Source: Pseudidiomarina salinarum (lineage in GTDB: Bacteria; Pseudomonadota; Gammaproteobacteria; Enterobacterales; Alteromonadaceae). Taken from it: a stretch of DNA of 64,000 bases. The notes under the pieces are model-generated. The model was given only the letters and a program-made list of their open reading frames with translations, had not been told where the DNA came from and did not search any database. Each line of letters opens with the position of its first letter. The stretch's first letter is position 1. This document shows, one piece after another, positions 44,909 to 55,522 of this stretch. Position numbers and translations under genes: made by a program. The DNA lies in NCBI RefSeq assembly GCF_000753715.1, contig NZ_JPER01000003.1, positions 62,001 to 126,000 on the forward strand, written 5' to 3'.

Positions 44909-47900
44909 AACTTTTCTCCTTCTGCGGTAGAATGCGCAGGTAGTCAGCGAGCCGCAGCGCGGCCGGCATATAAACCAACATAAATACTGTACTCAGCGTC
45001 ATACCGCCGACGATTACCACTGCCAGCCCCCGGTATATTTCGCTGCCGACGCCCGGAATAACCACCAGTGGCAGCATGCCGACTACTGAAGTCAGCGAAC
45101 TCATATAAACCGGGCGTACCCGGGTCTGAATGGCGTGACGGATGGCCTCTTCAATGTTCATGCCTGAGCGTTGCCCGCGCCGGGTCTGATCGACTAGCAG
45201 GATCGCGTTATTCACCACCAGCCCCAGCAGAATCACAAAGCCGATCATGGTCAGCAGATCCAGCGACTGGAAGGTCACCAGATTCAGCGCCTGCAGCCCC
45301 AGCACGCCACCAGCGATGGCGACCGGCATCGACAGCAGCACCAGAATGCTGTCCGTCGCTGAGCGGAATAGCGCAGTCAACAACAGGAACAGAATTGCCA
45401 CCGCAAAAATGAAATTGTCTTTCATCACATCAATCGCTTTTTGCAGGTCATCGGAGCCGCCACTCAGTTCGATGGACATCCCGCTACCAAGCTGTGGGCG
45501 CGTTTCCGCCATCACGCTGTCAAGAATCTCAATGGTTTCATCCAGACTGACATTATCTGGCGGGGTAATCGCCAGGGTTAAAGTGCGTTTGCCGTTGATG
45601 CGGCGCAGTTGCGTCGGTCCGGTCGCCCGACTCAGATGGGTCAGCTGGCCCATGGTCTGTACCCCGGCCTTTGGCGTAAATAGTGGAGTGGCTTGCAGTT
45701 GCTCGGGATTGGCCCATTGAGGCGAGCGCACAATAATGTCCATACGCTCATGACCGTCGAAATACTCGCCAGCGTAAAGCCCATTCGTTATCGCTCGGAT
45801 CATGCTGCCAATTTGACCGCGATCCACGCCGGCCTGCGCCAGGCTGTAGTTGTTAGGGGTCATGGTCAGCTCGGGGCGGGCATCGCGCACCCCGGGCAGC
45901 GGCCGGATCACGGCACCCGGAAGCTCATCACGGATCCGGTCCATGGTGCGCTCAACAATTAACCGCGAGGCATCATCCATATTGCCGTTGAAGTTCATGT
46001 ACACGCTGCGACCAGCACTCAGCCCCATATTTAGCAGGCTCGCCTGGAAGGCAAAGGCTTGGGTATCGGGTAAATCGACGAGGATTTCTGTGCGCAACAG
46101 GTTCAGCACTGCCGCTGCGTCTTTTGGATCTTCGGGGTAAACGAAGAGAATATTGCCACCGGCACTCATGGCGATGTTATAGCTGCCAATCTGTGGCTGC
46201 TTGCTGCCATCAAGGTAAGGTTGCAGGCGGCGTTTGAGCGTCTGGCCGACTTCGCGTTCAAGCACGTTGTAATTGGCGCCGGGTGGCACCACGAAGATAG
46301 ACATTATACCTTCCCATTTTGCCTCCGGCAGGAAGTCGGTGCGTGGCATCAACAGTAGAATAAGCACCATGGCTCCGGGTACCAGCAGCACAACCCAGAA
46401 CAGCGCGCGCCGCGGCGCCAGGCTGACTTTCTCGTACCCGCGCCCAAGCTTTTCCCATAACGGTTGTGGCGCGGGCGTTGAGCTCGCATGACGCAACACA
46501 ATGGTGGCAATTACCGGCAACAAGAAGAGCGCACTTAACATGGACATCACCACGGCAACGGCCATACTGACTGCCAGGTCAAAAAATAGCTGCCCCTCAA
46601 CACCGACCATAAAGAGCACCGGCGCGAAGATGGCGACTGTGGTCGCGGTGGAGGCAAACAGCGCGGGAGCAACCTCAGTGGTGCCCTTGATAGCTGCTTC
46701 TTTGACCGATAAGCCCTGCTGGCGCCAACGCAAAAAGTTTTCCTGCACCACGATAGCCGCATCCATCACCAGGCCAACCGCAAAGGCCAGCCCGGCCAGG
46801 GAGATGATGTTGATGCTGCGATCCAGGGCATTAAGAACAAATAGCGCCGCCAGCAGACTTACCGGAATTGTGAGGCCAATGAGCAAGGTGGCGCGCAACC
46901 CGCGAACCATCCAGTACAACAGCGCCATAGCCAGAATAATACCGATACCCAGGTTACCTTTGACCAGTTCGATCGCCCGTTTAATATGCTCGGAAGAATC
47001 GAAGCTAAGATCCATCTGTAAACCGTTTTCAGCTAAAACGGTTGTGTTTAGCTGATCGATTATTTTCTTCAGCTCTTCCATGATAGTCACGGTATTCGAC
47101 TCATTCGCCCGCGACAGGGTAATGAAATATGCCGGCGAGCCGTTGCGGTAAGCGAAACTGCGGGCCTTATCATGACCAATACTGATATCGGCTACTTCCT
47201 TCAGATAAACCGGGCGCCCATCGTTATAGGCCACTATCATGTCGCCGTAAGTTTCAGGGGTGTACTGACCGTTAAAGCGCACTGTATATTCACGCCGGCC
47301 CACTTCAGCAAAGCCGCCGGACATATTGGCTGAGCGCTGAACCGCCCGGGTAATGGTGTCCAGATTGATGCCCAGTGCCGCCATACGATAGGGGTCTATA
47401 GTGATATGGAGCTGTTGTTCCTGCTCGCTGTTCAGAGTCACCGCGGCAATGCCGGGAATTTTGCGCAGCTCCGGCTCAACGTAATCCCGAATCAACTGCT
47501 GATGTTTCGTGAAGTCAGCATCGGCCATGGGATCCGTCTTGCGTATCAGCAAGGTCGCCACGCTCTCTTCCAACCCACCGAGTTCAACTATGGGCTCACC
47601 GGCTTCGCGGGGCCGTGGCGGCGCCTGGTTAAGCGCATTAATCACATTGATGAAGGCTTGCTGCATATTTTCGCCAATACCAAACTCGACGATAGTAATG
47701 CTCATACCGGCCCGCACCGACGAGCGAACCTCCTCGACGCCGGAAACGGCACGAATCACATACTCCTGGGGTTCGACGATTTCGGCTTCAAGTTCCGCAG
47801 GAGCGGCAGCGCGCCAGAAATTAAGAATAGTAATGACGGGCCGATTAAGATCCGGTGTTAACTGCACTGGCATCTTCATCAGGCCGGCGAATCCTAATAG

Positions 47901-47966
47901 CCCGATAATCAGAAAGGCCACGACAGTGGCGGCCGGGTTGTGGTGACTTAAACGAATCAGGTTCAT
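44901..47966 (-). CDS. RND efflux pump, inner-membrane permease
   Basis: 1021 residues with the full AcrB-type two-fold layout of 12 helices and two large periplasmic loops. In helix 4 the motif reads AVGLVMDAAIVVQEN, with a single Asp where AcrB has two. Start at 47966 has GGGAGGAAAC upstream; the longer frame to 47981 is less likely. Substrate undefined. Confidence 0.95.
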   Translation of the reverse strand: MNLIRLSHHNPAATVVAFLIIGLLGFAGLMKMPVQLTPDLNRPVITILNFWRAAAPAELEAEIVEPQEYVIRAVSGVEEVRSSVRAGMSITIVEFGIGENMQQAFINVINALNQAPPRPREAGEPIVELGGLEESVATLLIRKTDPMADADFTKHQQLIRDYVEPELRKIPGIAAVTLNSEQEQQLHITIDPYRMAALGINLDTITRAVQRSANMSGGFAEVGRREYTVRFNGQYTPETYGDMIVAYNDGRPVYLKEVADISIGHDKARSFAYRNGSPAYFITLSRANESNTVTIMEELKKIIDQLNTTVLAENGLQMDLSFDSSEHIKRAIELVKGNLGIGIILAMALLYWMVRGLRATLLIGLTIPVSLLAALFVLNALDRSINIISLAGLAFAVGLVMDAAIVVQENFLRWRQQGLSVKEAAIKGTTEVAPALFASTATTVAIFAPVLFMVGVEGQLFFDLAVSMAVAVVMSMLSALFLLPVIATIVLRHASSTPAPQPLWEKLGRGYEKVSLAPRRALFWVVLLVPGAMVLILLLMPRTDFLPEAKWEGIMSIFVVPPGANYNVLEREVGQTLKRRLQPYLDGSKQPQIGSYNIAMSAGGNILFVYPEDPKDAAAVLNLLRTEILVDLPDTQAFAFQASLLNMGLSAGRSVYMNFNGNMDDASRLIVERTMDRIRDELPGAVIRPLPGVRDARPELTMTPNNYSLAQAGVDRGQIGSMIRAITNGLYAGEYFDGHERMDIIVRSPQWANPEQLQATPLFTPKAGVQTMGQLTHLSRATGPTQLRRINGKRTLTLAITPPDNVSLDETIEILDSVMAETRPQLGSGMSIELSGGSDDLQKAIDVMKDNFIFAVAILFLLLTALFRSATDSILVLLSMPVAIAGGVLGLQALNLVTFQSLDLLTMIGFVILLGLVVNNAILLVDQTRRGQRSGMNIEEAIRHAIQTRVRPVYMSSLTSVVGMLPLVVIPGVGSEIYRGLAVVIVGGMTLSTVFMLVYMPAALRLADYLRILPQKEKSYA

Positions 47967-48057
47967 TGTGTTTCCTCCCATCGCAGCCCTTCAGGGGCGG
48001 CAGTGACAGCAACTATGGGCGATTCGTTATTAAAGATCCTGAAGCCCGGCTGAAGGC

Positions 48058-48075
48058 TTCTTAAATATTCTTAAA
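48058..48075 (-). promoter_or_regulatory. Direct repeat upstream of the RND operon
   Basis: TTCTTAAA occurs at 48058-48065 and 48068-48075, 10 bp apart, about 92 bp upstream of the pump start. Tandem half-sites of this type suit OmpR-family regulators, but the spacing is 10 rather than the 11 of a PmrA box. Confidence 0.3.
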
Positions 48076-48116
48076 CAGTTGACATAAAAGGAGTTTATTG
48101 CGCTTTAAAATAGCGT

Positions 48117-48674
48117 TCAGGGGCGATACAGACAGGTGAGACAGTGATCCTGGTGCTGAAATTCGGCCTTTTTAAGGTAATTTGATGGGTCGCGACGAAG
48201 GGTTTTCAGTAACAAACCCTGCTCGAGTTTGGTCACGGCTTCGGCCAGCGTCCAGCGCTGATAAAAGCCTTCAAGATCATTGGGACCAATGTCCACAAAG
48301 AAGCCATTCTGGTATTGCTTAATAATGGCATCCTGCCGGCGGCGCGGCTTAAGCTGCTCAATATCAATGCCGAGTGGTTGGGTGGGGCTGGCGGCTACCG
48401 CAACGGCGTTGGCGGTATGGCTGATCGAACAGAACCAACTGACGCCAGCTATCTGCAACAGCGGCGCCCCGTTGGGCTGACGACGGATATGAACTTGTTC
48501 CGGGGCATAACCATGGGTTTCGCACACCAGCTGACGCAACAGTGCCCGTCCGCCCTGGTATTGCTGCTGCCGGGCGGGATGCTGGTAGGTAAGTGCATGG
48601 GCCGCTTCCGTTTCGCTCAGCCAGGGGCTGAGCTGCGGTAACAGCGTCTGCAGGTCAGTGGTAAAAGTCATCAT
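48117..48674 (-). CDS. 4'-phosphopantetheinyl transferase superfamily protein
   Basis: 185 residues. Motifs: CSISHTANAVAVA, PLGIDIEQLKPRR (Mg-binding Asp/Glu) and RWTLAEAVTKLEQG, where the usual WxxKEA reads W-T-L-A-E-A with Glu and the later Lys kept. It transfers phosphopantetheine from CoA to carrier proteins. The APE operon has two ACPs and no such enzyme of its own, so this is the natural candidate, though it lies 10 kb beyond the island. Confidence 0.9.
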   Translation of the reverse strand: MMTFTTDLQTLLPQLSPWLSETEAAHALTYQHPARQQQYQGGRALLRQLVCETHGYAPEQVHIRRQPNGAPLLQIAGVSWFCSISHTANAVAVAASPTQPLGIDIEQLKPRRRQDAIIKQYQNGFFVDIGPNDLEGFYQRWTLAEAVTKLEQGLLLKTLRRDPSNYLKKAEFQHQDHCLTCLYRP

Positions 48675-48705
48675 CAGGCCAGTATATCCTTATCGCTGGC
48701 TGATG

Positions 48706-50313
48706 TTATGCACAATCTTTCTGTTGTTCCAGTTGCAGGCGCAGGTAGTCATCGTACGAGCCGTCAAAGTTATTGAGGCCGCGTTCGGTGATTTCCAGAA
48801 TCCGGGTCGCCAGCGAGGACACAAACTCACGGTCATGGCTGACAAACAACAAGGTACCCTTAAACTGTTCAAGCGCCAGGTTCAGTGCTTCAATCGATTC
48901 CATATCAAGGTGGTTCGTCGGTTCATCCATCACCAGAATGTTCGGGCGCTGTAAAATCAGTTTGCCAAACACCATGCGGCCTTTCTCACCACCTGACAAA
49001 ATCGACACCGGCTTGCTGATATCGTCCGCTGAGAACAGCATACGGCCCAGTACACCGCGCACCGCCTGCTCATCATCCTGCGGTTGCTTCCACTGCATCA
49101 TCCAGTCAAACACCGAGATCTTCTGGGTAAACAGGTAAGCGTGATCCTGCGCGTAGTAGCCGATGTTGACGTTTTCCGACCATTTAACCAGGCCAGAGTC
49201 GGGGGTGTACTCGCCCATCAGACACTTCAGCAAGGTGGTTTTACCGATACCGTTAGCACCCAGAATAGCGACTTTCTCGCCCACTTCGATGGTTGCAGTC
49301 AGGCCTTTGAGTACCTGATTGTCGCCAAAGCTCTTGCGCACGTCGACGGTTTCCAGCGCCAGCCGGTATAGCTGTTTGGTCTGGTCAAAACGAATGTAGG
49401 GGCTGACCCGGCTTGATGCTTTGACTTCGGCCAGCTGGATCTTTTCAATCTGCTTGGCGCGCGAGGTGGCCTGCTTGGCTTTTGACGCATTCGCAGAAAA
49501 ACGGCTGACGAAGCTTTGCAGCTCAGCGATCTTGTCTTTCTTCTTGGCGTTATCGTTCAGCAGTTGCTCGCGCGCCTGGGTGGCGGCAAACATGTACTGA
49601 TCGTAGTTGCCCGGATACACACGCAGCTCACCGTAATCGATGTCCGCCATATGTGAGCACACACTATTCAGGAAGTGGCGGTCGTGCGAAATAATAATCA
49701 TGGTGCTGTTGCGCTCAGACAGCACATTTTCCAGCCAGCGGATGGTGTTGATATCCAGGTTGTTGGTCGGCTCGTCCAGCAGCATGATGTCGGGGTCTGA
49801 GAACAGTACCTGCGACAGCAATACCCGCAGTTTTAGACCCGGAGCCAGCGCTGACATCGGCCCAAAATGCTGTTCAACCGGAATACCGACGCCAAGCAGC
49901 AATTCGCCGGCGCGCGATTCTGCGGTGTAGCCGTCCATTTCGGCAAACTGGACTTCCAGGTCTGCCACCCGCATGCCGTCTTCATCGCTCATCTCAGCGC
50001 TGCTGTAAATGCGATCCCGCTCTTCCTTAACAGCCCATAGTTCTTCATGGCCCATGATCACGGTATCGACCACCGAGAAATTCTCATAGGCAAACTGATC
50101 CTGGCGCAGTTTACCCACGCGCATATTCGGCTCAACCGAAACGTTGCCGGAGGATGGCTCCTGTTCGCCACTGAGAATGCGCATAAAGGTAGATTTTCCG
50201 CAGCCATTCGCACCAATTAAACCGTAACGGTTACCCTGGCCAAACTTCACGGAGATATTTTCAAATAAAGGCTTAGCACCAAATTGCATGGTGATATTTG
50301 CAGCAGAAATCAC
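48706..50313 (-). CDS. ybiT: ABC-F family ATPase YbiT
   Basis: 535 residues with two ABC ATPase domains. Walker [10 protein letters not shown] near residue 35 and GANGIGKTT near 355; ABC signatures; Walker [12 protein letters not shown] and [11 protein letters not shown]; the charged linker between the domains. The opening stretch [17 protein letters not shown] follows E. coli YbiT closely. ABC-F proteins act on ribosomes and are soluble. GTG start. Downstream neighbour is the phosphopantetheinyl transferase, 31 bp on. Confidence 0.95.
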   Translation of the reverse strand: MISAANITMQFGAKPLFENISVKFGQGNRYGLIGANGCGKSTFMRILSGEQEPSSGNVSVEPNMRVGKLRQDQFAYENFSVVDTVIMGHEELWAVKEERDRIYSSAEMSDEDGMRVADLEVQFAEMDGYTAESRAGELLLGVGIPVEQHFGPMSALAPGLKLRVLLSQVLFSDPDIMLLDEPTNNLDINTIRWLENVLSERNSTMIIISHDRHFLNSVCSHMADIDYGELRVYPGNYDQYMFAATQAREQLLNDNAKKKDKIAELQSFVSRFSANASKAKQATSRAKQIEKIQLAEVKASSRVSPYIRFDQTKQLYRLALETVDVRKSFGDNQVLKGLTATIEVGEKVAILGANGIGKTTLLKCLMGEYTPDSGLVKWSENVNIGYYAQDHAYLFTQKISVFDWMMQWKQPQDDEQAVRGVLGRMLFSADDISKPVSILSGGEKGRMVFGKLILQRPNILVMDEPTNHLDMESIEALNLALEQFKGTLLFVSHDREFVSSLATRILEITERGLNNFDGSYDDYLRLQLEQQKDCA

Positions 50314-50397
50314 GTAGTCAACACCTAAACGAATTGCATAAAAATTGAGCGCGCTAATCTACGTGTTTTAAGGGCAAATTACAAAGGAAGTTTGCGT

Positions 50398-51156
50398 TTA
50401 ATTGAAATTAACTCCAACCAGTTCTTCCAGTGCGGGGCGGGCGAAGTAGTAGCCCTGAAAATAGCGGATGCCAAGGCCGGCCAGATAATCCAGTTCAGCC
50501 TTCGACTCGATACCCTCTGCCAGCACATGGGTTCCTTGCAAAAGGCATTGCGCCAGCGCTTGCTGCACCTCATGTTGTTGGCCCGGGTGCTGCTCAATAT
50601 TGCGGATCAATGCCATATCAAGCTTGAGAAAATCAGGCCGCAGGTCGGTCAGCCAGTCCATGGTCGCAAAACCTGCACCAAAATCATCAATAGCGGTATA
50701 GAAGCCGCGCTTAGAATAGGTCTGGAAGATATTCTGCAGATGAGCTTTATCGGGAATCTGCTCTCCCTCAGTCACTTCAAAGATTATTTTGGTCAGATCA
50801 AAACCATAGAGGTCTGCAGCCTCGATAGTCGCCTGAATACAGGTTTCCGGATTATACACAGCGTTAGGCAGGAAGTTGATGCTCAGCAGGGTATCGCAGC
50901 GCAGCCGCGTTGCTGTTTCGATCGCTTTTACCCGGCAGGCCTGGTCAAAGTAATAGCGGTTATCATCATTTATACGTTCAAATACCCAACCGGCGCCCTG
51001 GCCTTCCGGCCCGCGCACCAGCGCCTCATAGGCGATTATGCATTGCTTTTCAATATCGACGATGGGCTGAAATGCCATCCTAATTTCGAAACCAAGATCC
51101 TGGCCACTCAGGCAGTCCTGGCATGTCTGCATCTTTACCGATTCCGGAAAATCCAT
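50398..51156 (-). CDS. EAL-domain cyclic-di-GMP phosphodiesterase
   Basis: 252 residues, a stand-alone EAL domain. All catalytic residues appear intact: Glu in YEALVRG, Asn in SINFLP, Glu in FEVTEGE, the DD pair in AIDDFGAGF, Lys in FLKLD and Glu in AEGIES. A short N-terminal tail has CQDC, a possible metal or redox site. Predicted to be cytosolic and active. Confidence 0.93.
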   Translation of the reverse strand: MDFPESVKMQTCQDCLSGQDLGFEIRMAFQPIVDIEKQCIIAYEALVRGPEGQGAGWVFERINDDNRYYFDQACRVKAIETATRLRCDTLLSINFLPNAVYNPETCIQATIEAADLYGFDLTKIIFEVTEGEQIPDKAHLQNIFQTYSKRGFYTAIDDFGAGFATMDWLTDLRPDFLKLDMALIRNIEQHPGQQHEVQQALAQCLLQGTHVLAEGIESKAELDYLAGLGIRYFQGYYFARPALEELVGVNFN

Positions 51157-51246
51157 ATCAACCTGTACCTTTAGAAATAATCCCGTAATAGCGAGTTATC
51201 GGCTACTTCAAGAAAAGCTTTATAGAAACTTTCTGACCCCTGCCGA

Positions 51247-52185
51247 CTACCGGTTGAGTAACCATAGCAGGGAACCGATGCTAATGAACAGCCACAGCAG
51301 CACTGCCAGCAGCATAGGTTTAGCTCCGGCCGCGCGCAGCCGGGCGGGTGTGATGCTGCAGCCGACCAGGAACAAACAGAGCACCAGCAACTGTTTCCCA
51401 CCGCTGAATAGCAAGTCATAGAGCGGCGCGCCAGCTGGAAACAGCGTTGCTATCGCTATGGCCGCCAGGTAGCCGAAAATAAAAAGTGGAATGCCAGGCA
51501 AGCCCGAGCTCGCGCCCTGGACCGGATCACGCCGCAGGGCGATCATGCTGGTCAGCAATACCAGGGGCACAATCAGCAGTGCCCGCGCCAGCTTCACCGT
51601 GGTGGCAGTAACCAGCGCATCATCACTGTATGCCTGGGCGGCGCCGACCACCGAGGAGGTGTCATGAATGGCAATTGCTGCCCACACCCCAAAAGTGTAA
51701 CTGTCCAGGGTCAGCCAGCGGCCAATTACCGGAAACACCAGTAAGGCGACAGCATTGAGCGCAAACACACAAGCCAGTGCTATGGCCATCTGATCGGCGC
51801 GGGCCCGCATTGCCGGACCCACAGCAGCAATGGCGCTACCGCCACAAATCGCGCTACCCGAGCCGATCAGGTGTGCAGTGGTATAGTCCAGTCGCAACCA
51901 ACGGGCAATCACTAAAGCCATTACCAGCGTCAGAGTTACCGACACCAGCATCAATCCAAGATTGTCAGCGGTTGCCTGCAATGCCGCGTCAAATTGCACG
52001 CCGAAGCCCAGTGCGATAATTGCCACCGCCAGTAACTTTTTAACCGTAAGTGCTGGCTGCACGGCAGCGGGTACCAGCCCACCGGCCGCCAGCGCGAAGC
52101 CTATGATCAAAGCCAGCGGCGCCGATATTAATGGTGTCAGGCAAAGCAGTGCTGCCAGCCAGAAGGCCAGATGCCGTATTGACAT
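51247..52185 (-). CDS. yeiH: YeiH family putative sulfate exporter
   Basis: 312 residues with about ten membrane helices; LIGSGSAICGGSAIAAVGP and AIHDTSSVVGAAQAY are conserved YeiH/UPF0324 motifs. Proposed to export sulfate or a related anion; substrate not established in this organism. GAGGAG lies 9 bp before the ATG. Confidence 0.9.
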   Translation of the reverse strand: MSIRHLAFWLAALLCLTPLISAPLALIIGFALAAGGLVPAAVQPALTVKKLLAVAIIALGFGVQFDAALQATADNLGLMLVSVTLTLVMALVIARWLRLDYTTAHLIGSGSAICGGSAIAAVGPAMRARADQMAIALACVFALNAVALLVFPVIGRWLTLDSYTFGVWAAIAIHDTSSVVGAAQAYSDDALVTATTVKLARALLIVPLVLLTSMIALRRDPVQGASSGLPGIPLFIFGYLAAIAIATLFPAGAPLYDLLFSGGKQLLVLCLFLVGCSITPARLRAAGAKPMLLAVLLWLFISIGSLLWLLNR

Positions 52186-52301
52186 GCTTAACGCTCCTCT
52201 TCTATTGGATAAAGCGGGATAAAATGATCCTTTAACTGGATCACACCCGCTCTGTCAGTATAAAATTGCGCCTTTGTTATTAGTCTTCAGCGAGAGTGCT
52301 T

Positions 52302-53018
52302 ATGGGTCGTGCCTATCAAAACCGCAAAGAGTCGATGGCCAAAACAGCTAATGCTAAAAGTAAAGTATACAGCAAGTATGGCCGGGAAATTTACGTTGTT
52401 GCCAAGCAAGGTGGCGTGGATCCCGAAGGGAACCTGGCACTGCGCGCGCTGATTGATCGCGCGAAAAAAGATCAGGTACCAGCGCACGTGGTTGACAAAG
52501 CCATCGAGAAAGCCAAAGGCGGTGCCGGCGAAGATTATGCGCCAGCTGTATATGAAGGTTATGGGCCGGGTAACTGCATGGTGATGGTCGAGTGCCTGAC
52601 CGACAATCCAAACCGGACGATTGGCGAAGTACGTAACTGCTTTACCAAAACCAAATCGAAGATTGGCGCGCCTGGCAGTGTATCCCACATGTTTGATCAC
52701 TGTGCGATTCTGGTATTTGCCGGCGATGATGAAGATGCGGTACTTGAAACGCTGATGATGGCTGACGTCGATGTAACCGATATCGAAGAAGATAGCGGCA
52801 AGATCACCGTTTTTGCTCCACACACCGAGTCACACAAAGCTAAGCAGGCACTGCTTGACGCTTTTCCTGATCTTGAGTTTGATGTTGATGAGATTCAGTA
52901 CCTGCCGCAGGTGATGACGACTGTCAGCGGCGATGATGTGGCGGTGATGGAGAAATTCCTCGACATGCTCAATGACTGTGACGACGTGCAAAACATCTAC
53001 CACAACGCGGAGTTTTAA
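52302..53018 (+). CDS. YebC/PmpR family protein
   Basis: 238 residues. [16 protein letters not shown] opens the protein, then [18 protein letters not shown] and the characteristic [11 protein letters not shown]. YebC-type proteins were annotated as regulators and more recently linked to translation of difficult proline stretches; the form beginning [12 protein letters not shown] is close to the YeeN/YebC-II branch. Start 52302 (not 52296) matches the family N-terminus. Confidence 0.92.
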   Translation: MGRAYQNRKESMAKTANAKSKVYSKYGREIYVVAKQGGVDPEGNLALRALIDRAKKDQVPAHVVDKAIEKAKGGAGEDYAPAVYEGYGPGNCMVMVECLTDNPNRTIGEVRNCFTKTKSKIGAPGSVSHMFDHCAILVFAGDDEDAVLETLMMADVDVTDIEEDSGKITVFAPHTESHKAKQALLDAFPDLEFDVDEIQYLPQVMTTVSGDDVAVMEKFLDMLNDCDDVQNIYHNAEF

Positions 53019-53041
53019 CCCGCTTTCTTAAATAAAATGCA

Positions 53042-53071
53042 GGCGTACCGCAAATTAACGCGCGGTACGCC
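53042..53071. terminator. Hairpin between yebC-like gene and S9 peptidase gene
   Basis: GGCGTACCGC (53042-53051) pairs perfectly with GCGGTACGCC (53062-53071). Flanking T-runs are weak on both strands, so a bidirectional terminator is probable but not certain. Confidence 0.6.
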
Positions 53072-53086
53072 CCATTTCAGTTCGTT

Positions 53087-55225
53087 TTACTCTTCCAGCA
53101 AATTCAGTACAAAGGCATATTCTTCAGCGGTTTCTTTCAGCCGCGAGAAGCGGCCTGAACTGCCGCCATGCCCGGCACTCATATTGGTTTTCATCATCAG
53201 CGGATTTGCGTCGGTTTTATGGGCCCGCAACTTGGCCACCCACTTAGCCGGTTCAAAATACTGCACCTGCGAGTCGTGTAAGCCGGTCGTTACCAGCAAC
53301 GCCGGATAATCCTGTGCGCTGACCTGATCATATGGCGAGTAAGACAACATATAATCGTAATAGGCTTTTTCCTTCGGATTACCCCACTCGTCAAATTCGT
53401 TGGTGGTCAGCGGAATGCTTTCATCCAGCATGGTGGTGACCACGTCAACAAACGGCACGTGTACCATCAGGCCTTTATATTTCTCAGGAGCCATATTCGC
53501 CACCGCGCCCATCAATAAGCCACCGGCGCTGCCACCCATGCCAAATACTTTATCCGGATGCGCATAGCCCTCGGCTACCAGATGATCCGTTACCGCGATG
53601 TAATCGGTAAAGGTATTTTTCTTGTTCAGCAGCTTGCCGCTTTCATACCAGTCGCGGCCCATTTCCTGACCACCGCGGATATGGGCGATGGCATAAACGA
53701 AGCCGCGATCGACCAGTGAGAACACGGGCGAGCGGAAACTCGGCTCAGAGGTCGAGCCATAAGAGCCATAGGCATACTGGTATAGAGGAGCGCTACCGTC
53801 GGGCTTAAAGCCTTTTTTGTACAACAGCGATACCGGCACTTTCACGCCATCAGCAGTTGGTGCCCAGGTACGGGCGGTTTCATATTTGCTGGCATCGTAA
53901 TTCGGCACCTCAGTCTCTTTCAGCACTGTGCGCACGCCGGACTTCATATCGTAGGCATAAACGATCGCAGGCGTTTTCAGCGACGTGTAGGTGTAACGTA
54001 GGGTATCGGTGTCCTGTTCCGGGTTGCGCTCAAAATACATGGCATAGACTGGCTCATCCGCCGCAATGGTGGTTGAGTTGTCCATATCATCCCAGCCAAT
54101 AACCCGGATCTGACGCAAGCCATCGTTCCGCTCGTTTAGTGCCAGGTGCGATTCGAATACGGTAAAGTCCTGGATAAACACGCTGCTGCTGTGTTCTACC
54201 AGCGGCTGCCAGTTGGCTTTATCGCCCAGCTGGTCAGCGGCAACCTGCATGATTTGATAGTTAGGCGCGTTCAGATCTGTACGGATAATCCAGCGGCCAT
54301 CAAGGTGATCAGCCCCATACTTCAGATTGCGCTCGCGCGGGGCTATGACCTGGAAGCCGGCATCAAGATCGCTACCATCCATCACATGGACTTCATCGGA
54401 TAGCGTGGCATCCAGATTAATCATGATGTACTCGCCGTCAGTGCTGTTATTCACCCACATATAGAAGGTGTTGTCCTGCTCTTCGTAGACCAGCTCGGCG
54501 GCATCCGGCGAATTGCCGATTTTGTGTTTAAGAACGCGGGTGGATAGCAAGGTCTGCGGATCATTTTCAATAACGAACAGCGTCTCGTTATCCTGTGCCC
54601 ATGCAATCGAGGCCGATAGACCGGCCATGCCGCTATCGACAGTCTCGCCTGTGGTCAGATCACGAACGTGCAACTGGTACTGGCGGCGGCCGGTGTTGTC
54701 GACCATATAAGCCATTAACTGCTGATTCGGGCTCACTTGCAGATTACCAACCTGCATAAAGGACTCGCCCTCGGCCAGCAGGTTCACATCCAGCATTATC
54801 TGCTCGTCACCTGTTTCAAGATGGGTACGGGTATAAATCGGGTACTCGTTACCCTCTTCGTATTTTACTGCATAGCTATAGTCGCCCTTGATATAAGGAA
54901 CTGAACTGTCGTCCTGCTTGATACGGCCGATAATTTCCTGTTCCAGCGTCTGTGTCAGCTCGCTGTACTCCGCGCGGTATTCATCATAGTAGGCGTTTTC
55001 TGCTTCCAGATAGGCAATGACCTCTGGCGCAGCACGGGCATCGTCACGCAGCCAGTAATAGGGGTCTTCGCGATCACCATGAGGCGATGCAACCACATAT
55101 GCTCTCTGTTCCGCGACCGGCGCACTACTTTTCTGGGGCGGAGTTTCACCGGAGCAGGCGGAAAGCAGCAGCGCCAGCATCAATGAAGGGATAAACAGTG
55201 ATTTGCGTGTACAGGTAATAGTCAT
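53087..55225 (-). CDS. S9 family peptidase, oligopeptidase B-like lipoprotein
   Basis: 712 residues: lipobox LLSAC (Cys about 24), a seven-blade propeller, then the alpha/beta-hydrolase domain with the catalytic Ser in GMGGSAGGLLMG, Asp in TGLHDSQV and His in SAGHGGSSG. It closely resembles PtrB (oligopeptidase B, cleaving after basic residues) but is predicted to be exported and lipid-anchored, unlike cytosolic E. coli PtrB. A second S9 lipoprotein lies at 57652. Confidence 0.93.
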   Translation of the reverse strand: MTITCTRKSLFIPSLMLALLLSACSGETPPQKSSAPVAEQRAYVVASPHGDREDPYYWLRDDARAAPEVIAYLEAENAYYDEYRAEYSELTQTLEQEIIGRIKQDDSSVPYIKGDYSYAVKYEEGNEYPIYTRTHLETGDEQIMLDVNLLAEGESFMQVGNLQVSPNQQLMAYMVDNTGRRQYQLHVRDLTTGETVDSGMAGLSASIAWAQDNETLFVIENDPQTLLSTRVLKHKIGNSPDAAELVYEEQDNTFYMWVNNSTDGEYIMINLDATLSDEVHVMDGSDLDAGFQVIAPRERNLKYGADHLDGRWIIRTDLNAPNYQIMQVAADQLGDKANWQPLVEHSSSVFIQDFTVFESHLALNERNDGLRQIRVIGWDDMDNSTTIAADEPVYAMYFERNPEQDTDTLRYTYTSLKTPAIVYAYDMKSGVRTVLKETEVPNYDASKYETARTWAPTADGVKVPVSLLYKKGFKPDGSAPLYQYAYGSYGSTSEPSFRSPVFSLVDRGFVYAIAHIRGGQEMGRDWYESGKLLNKKNTFTDYIAVTDHLVAEGYAHPDKVFGMGGSAGGLLMGAVANMAPEKYKGLMVHVPFVDVVTTMLDESIPLTTNEFDEWGNPKEKAYYDYMLSYSPYDQVSAQDYPALLVTTGLHDSQVQYFEPAKWVAKLRAHKTDANPLMMKTNMSAGHGGSSGRFSRLKETAEEYAFVLNLLEE

Positions 55226-55522
55226 ATTATTGTTCTCTGTTACAGCCAGACTTCATAGCGGCATGATTAGTATATTCGGGACCTACTGCCATATATCTCA
55301 CAGAAAACAGGCAGAAAGCACTAGCAAAGTGTAAAAAAATATTTCATCACAACATTGATATAACATCTATACCTGTTATCGTACATAGGTGTCGTTCGTC
55401 GCATGAACAATTGCACATGTCAGACCAGTTCGGTATTGTTTAGCTATGGAGACGAACAAAATATAATACATTTTTTTATTTTTCAGGGAATCTGACAATA
55501 AGTGACTGCTAAACGGAGTTAT

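Noticed and set aside
48041-48060. GAAGCC...GGCTTC hairpin as a terminator of the PPTase gene
   Set aside because: No T-run on the minus strand after the stem; function unclear.
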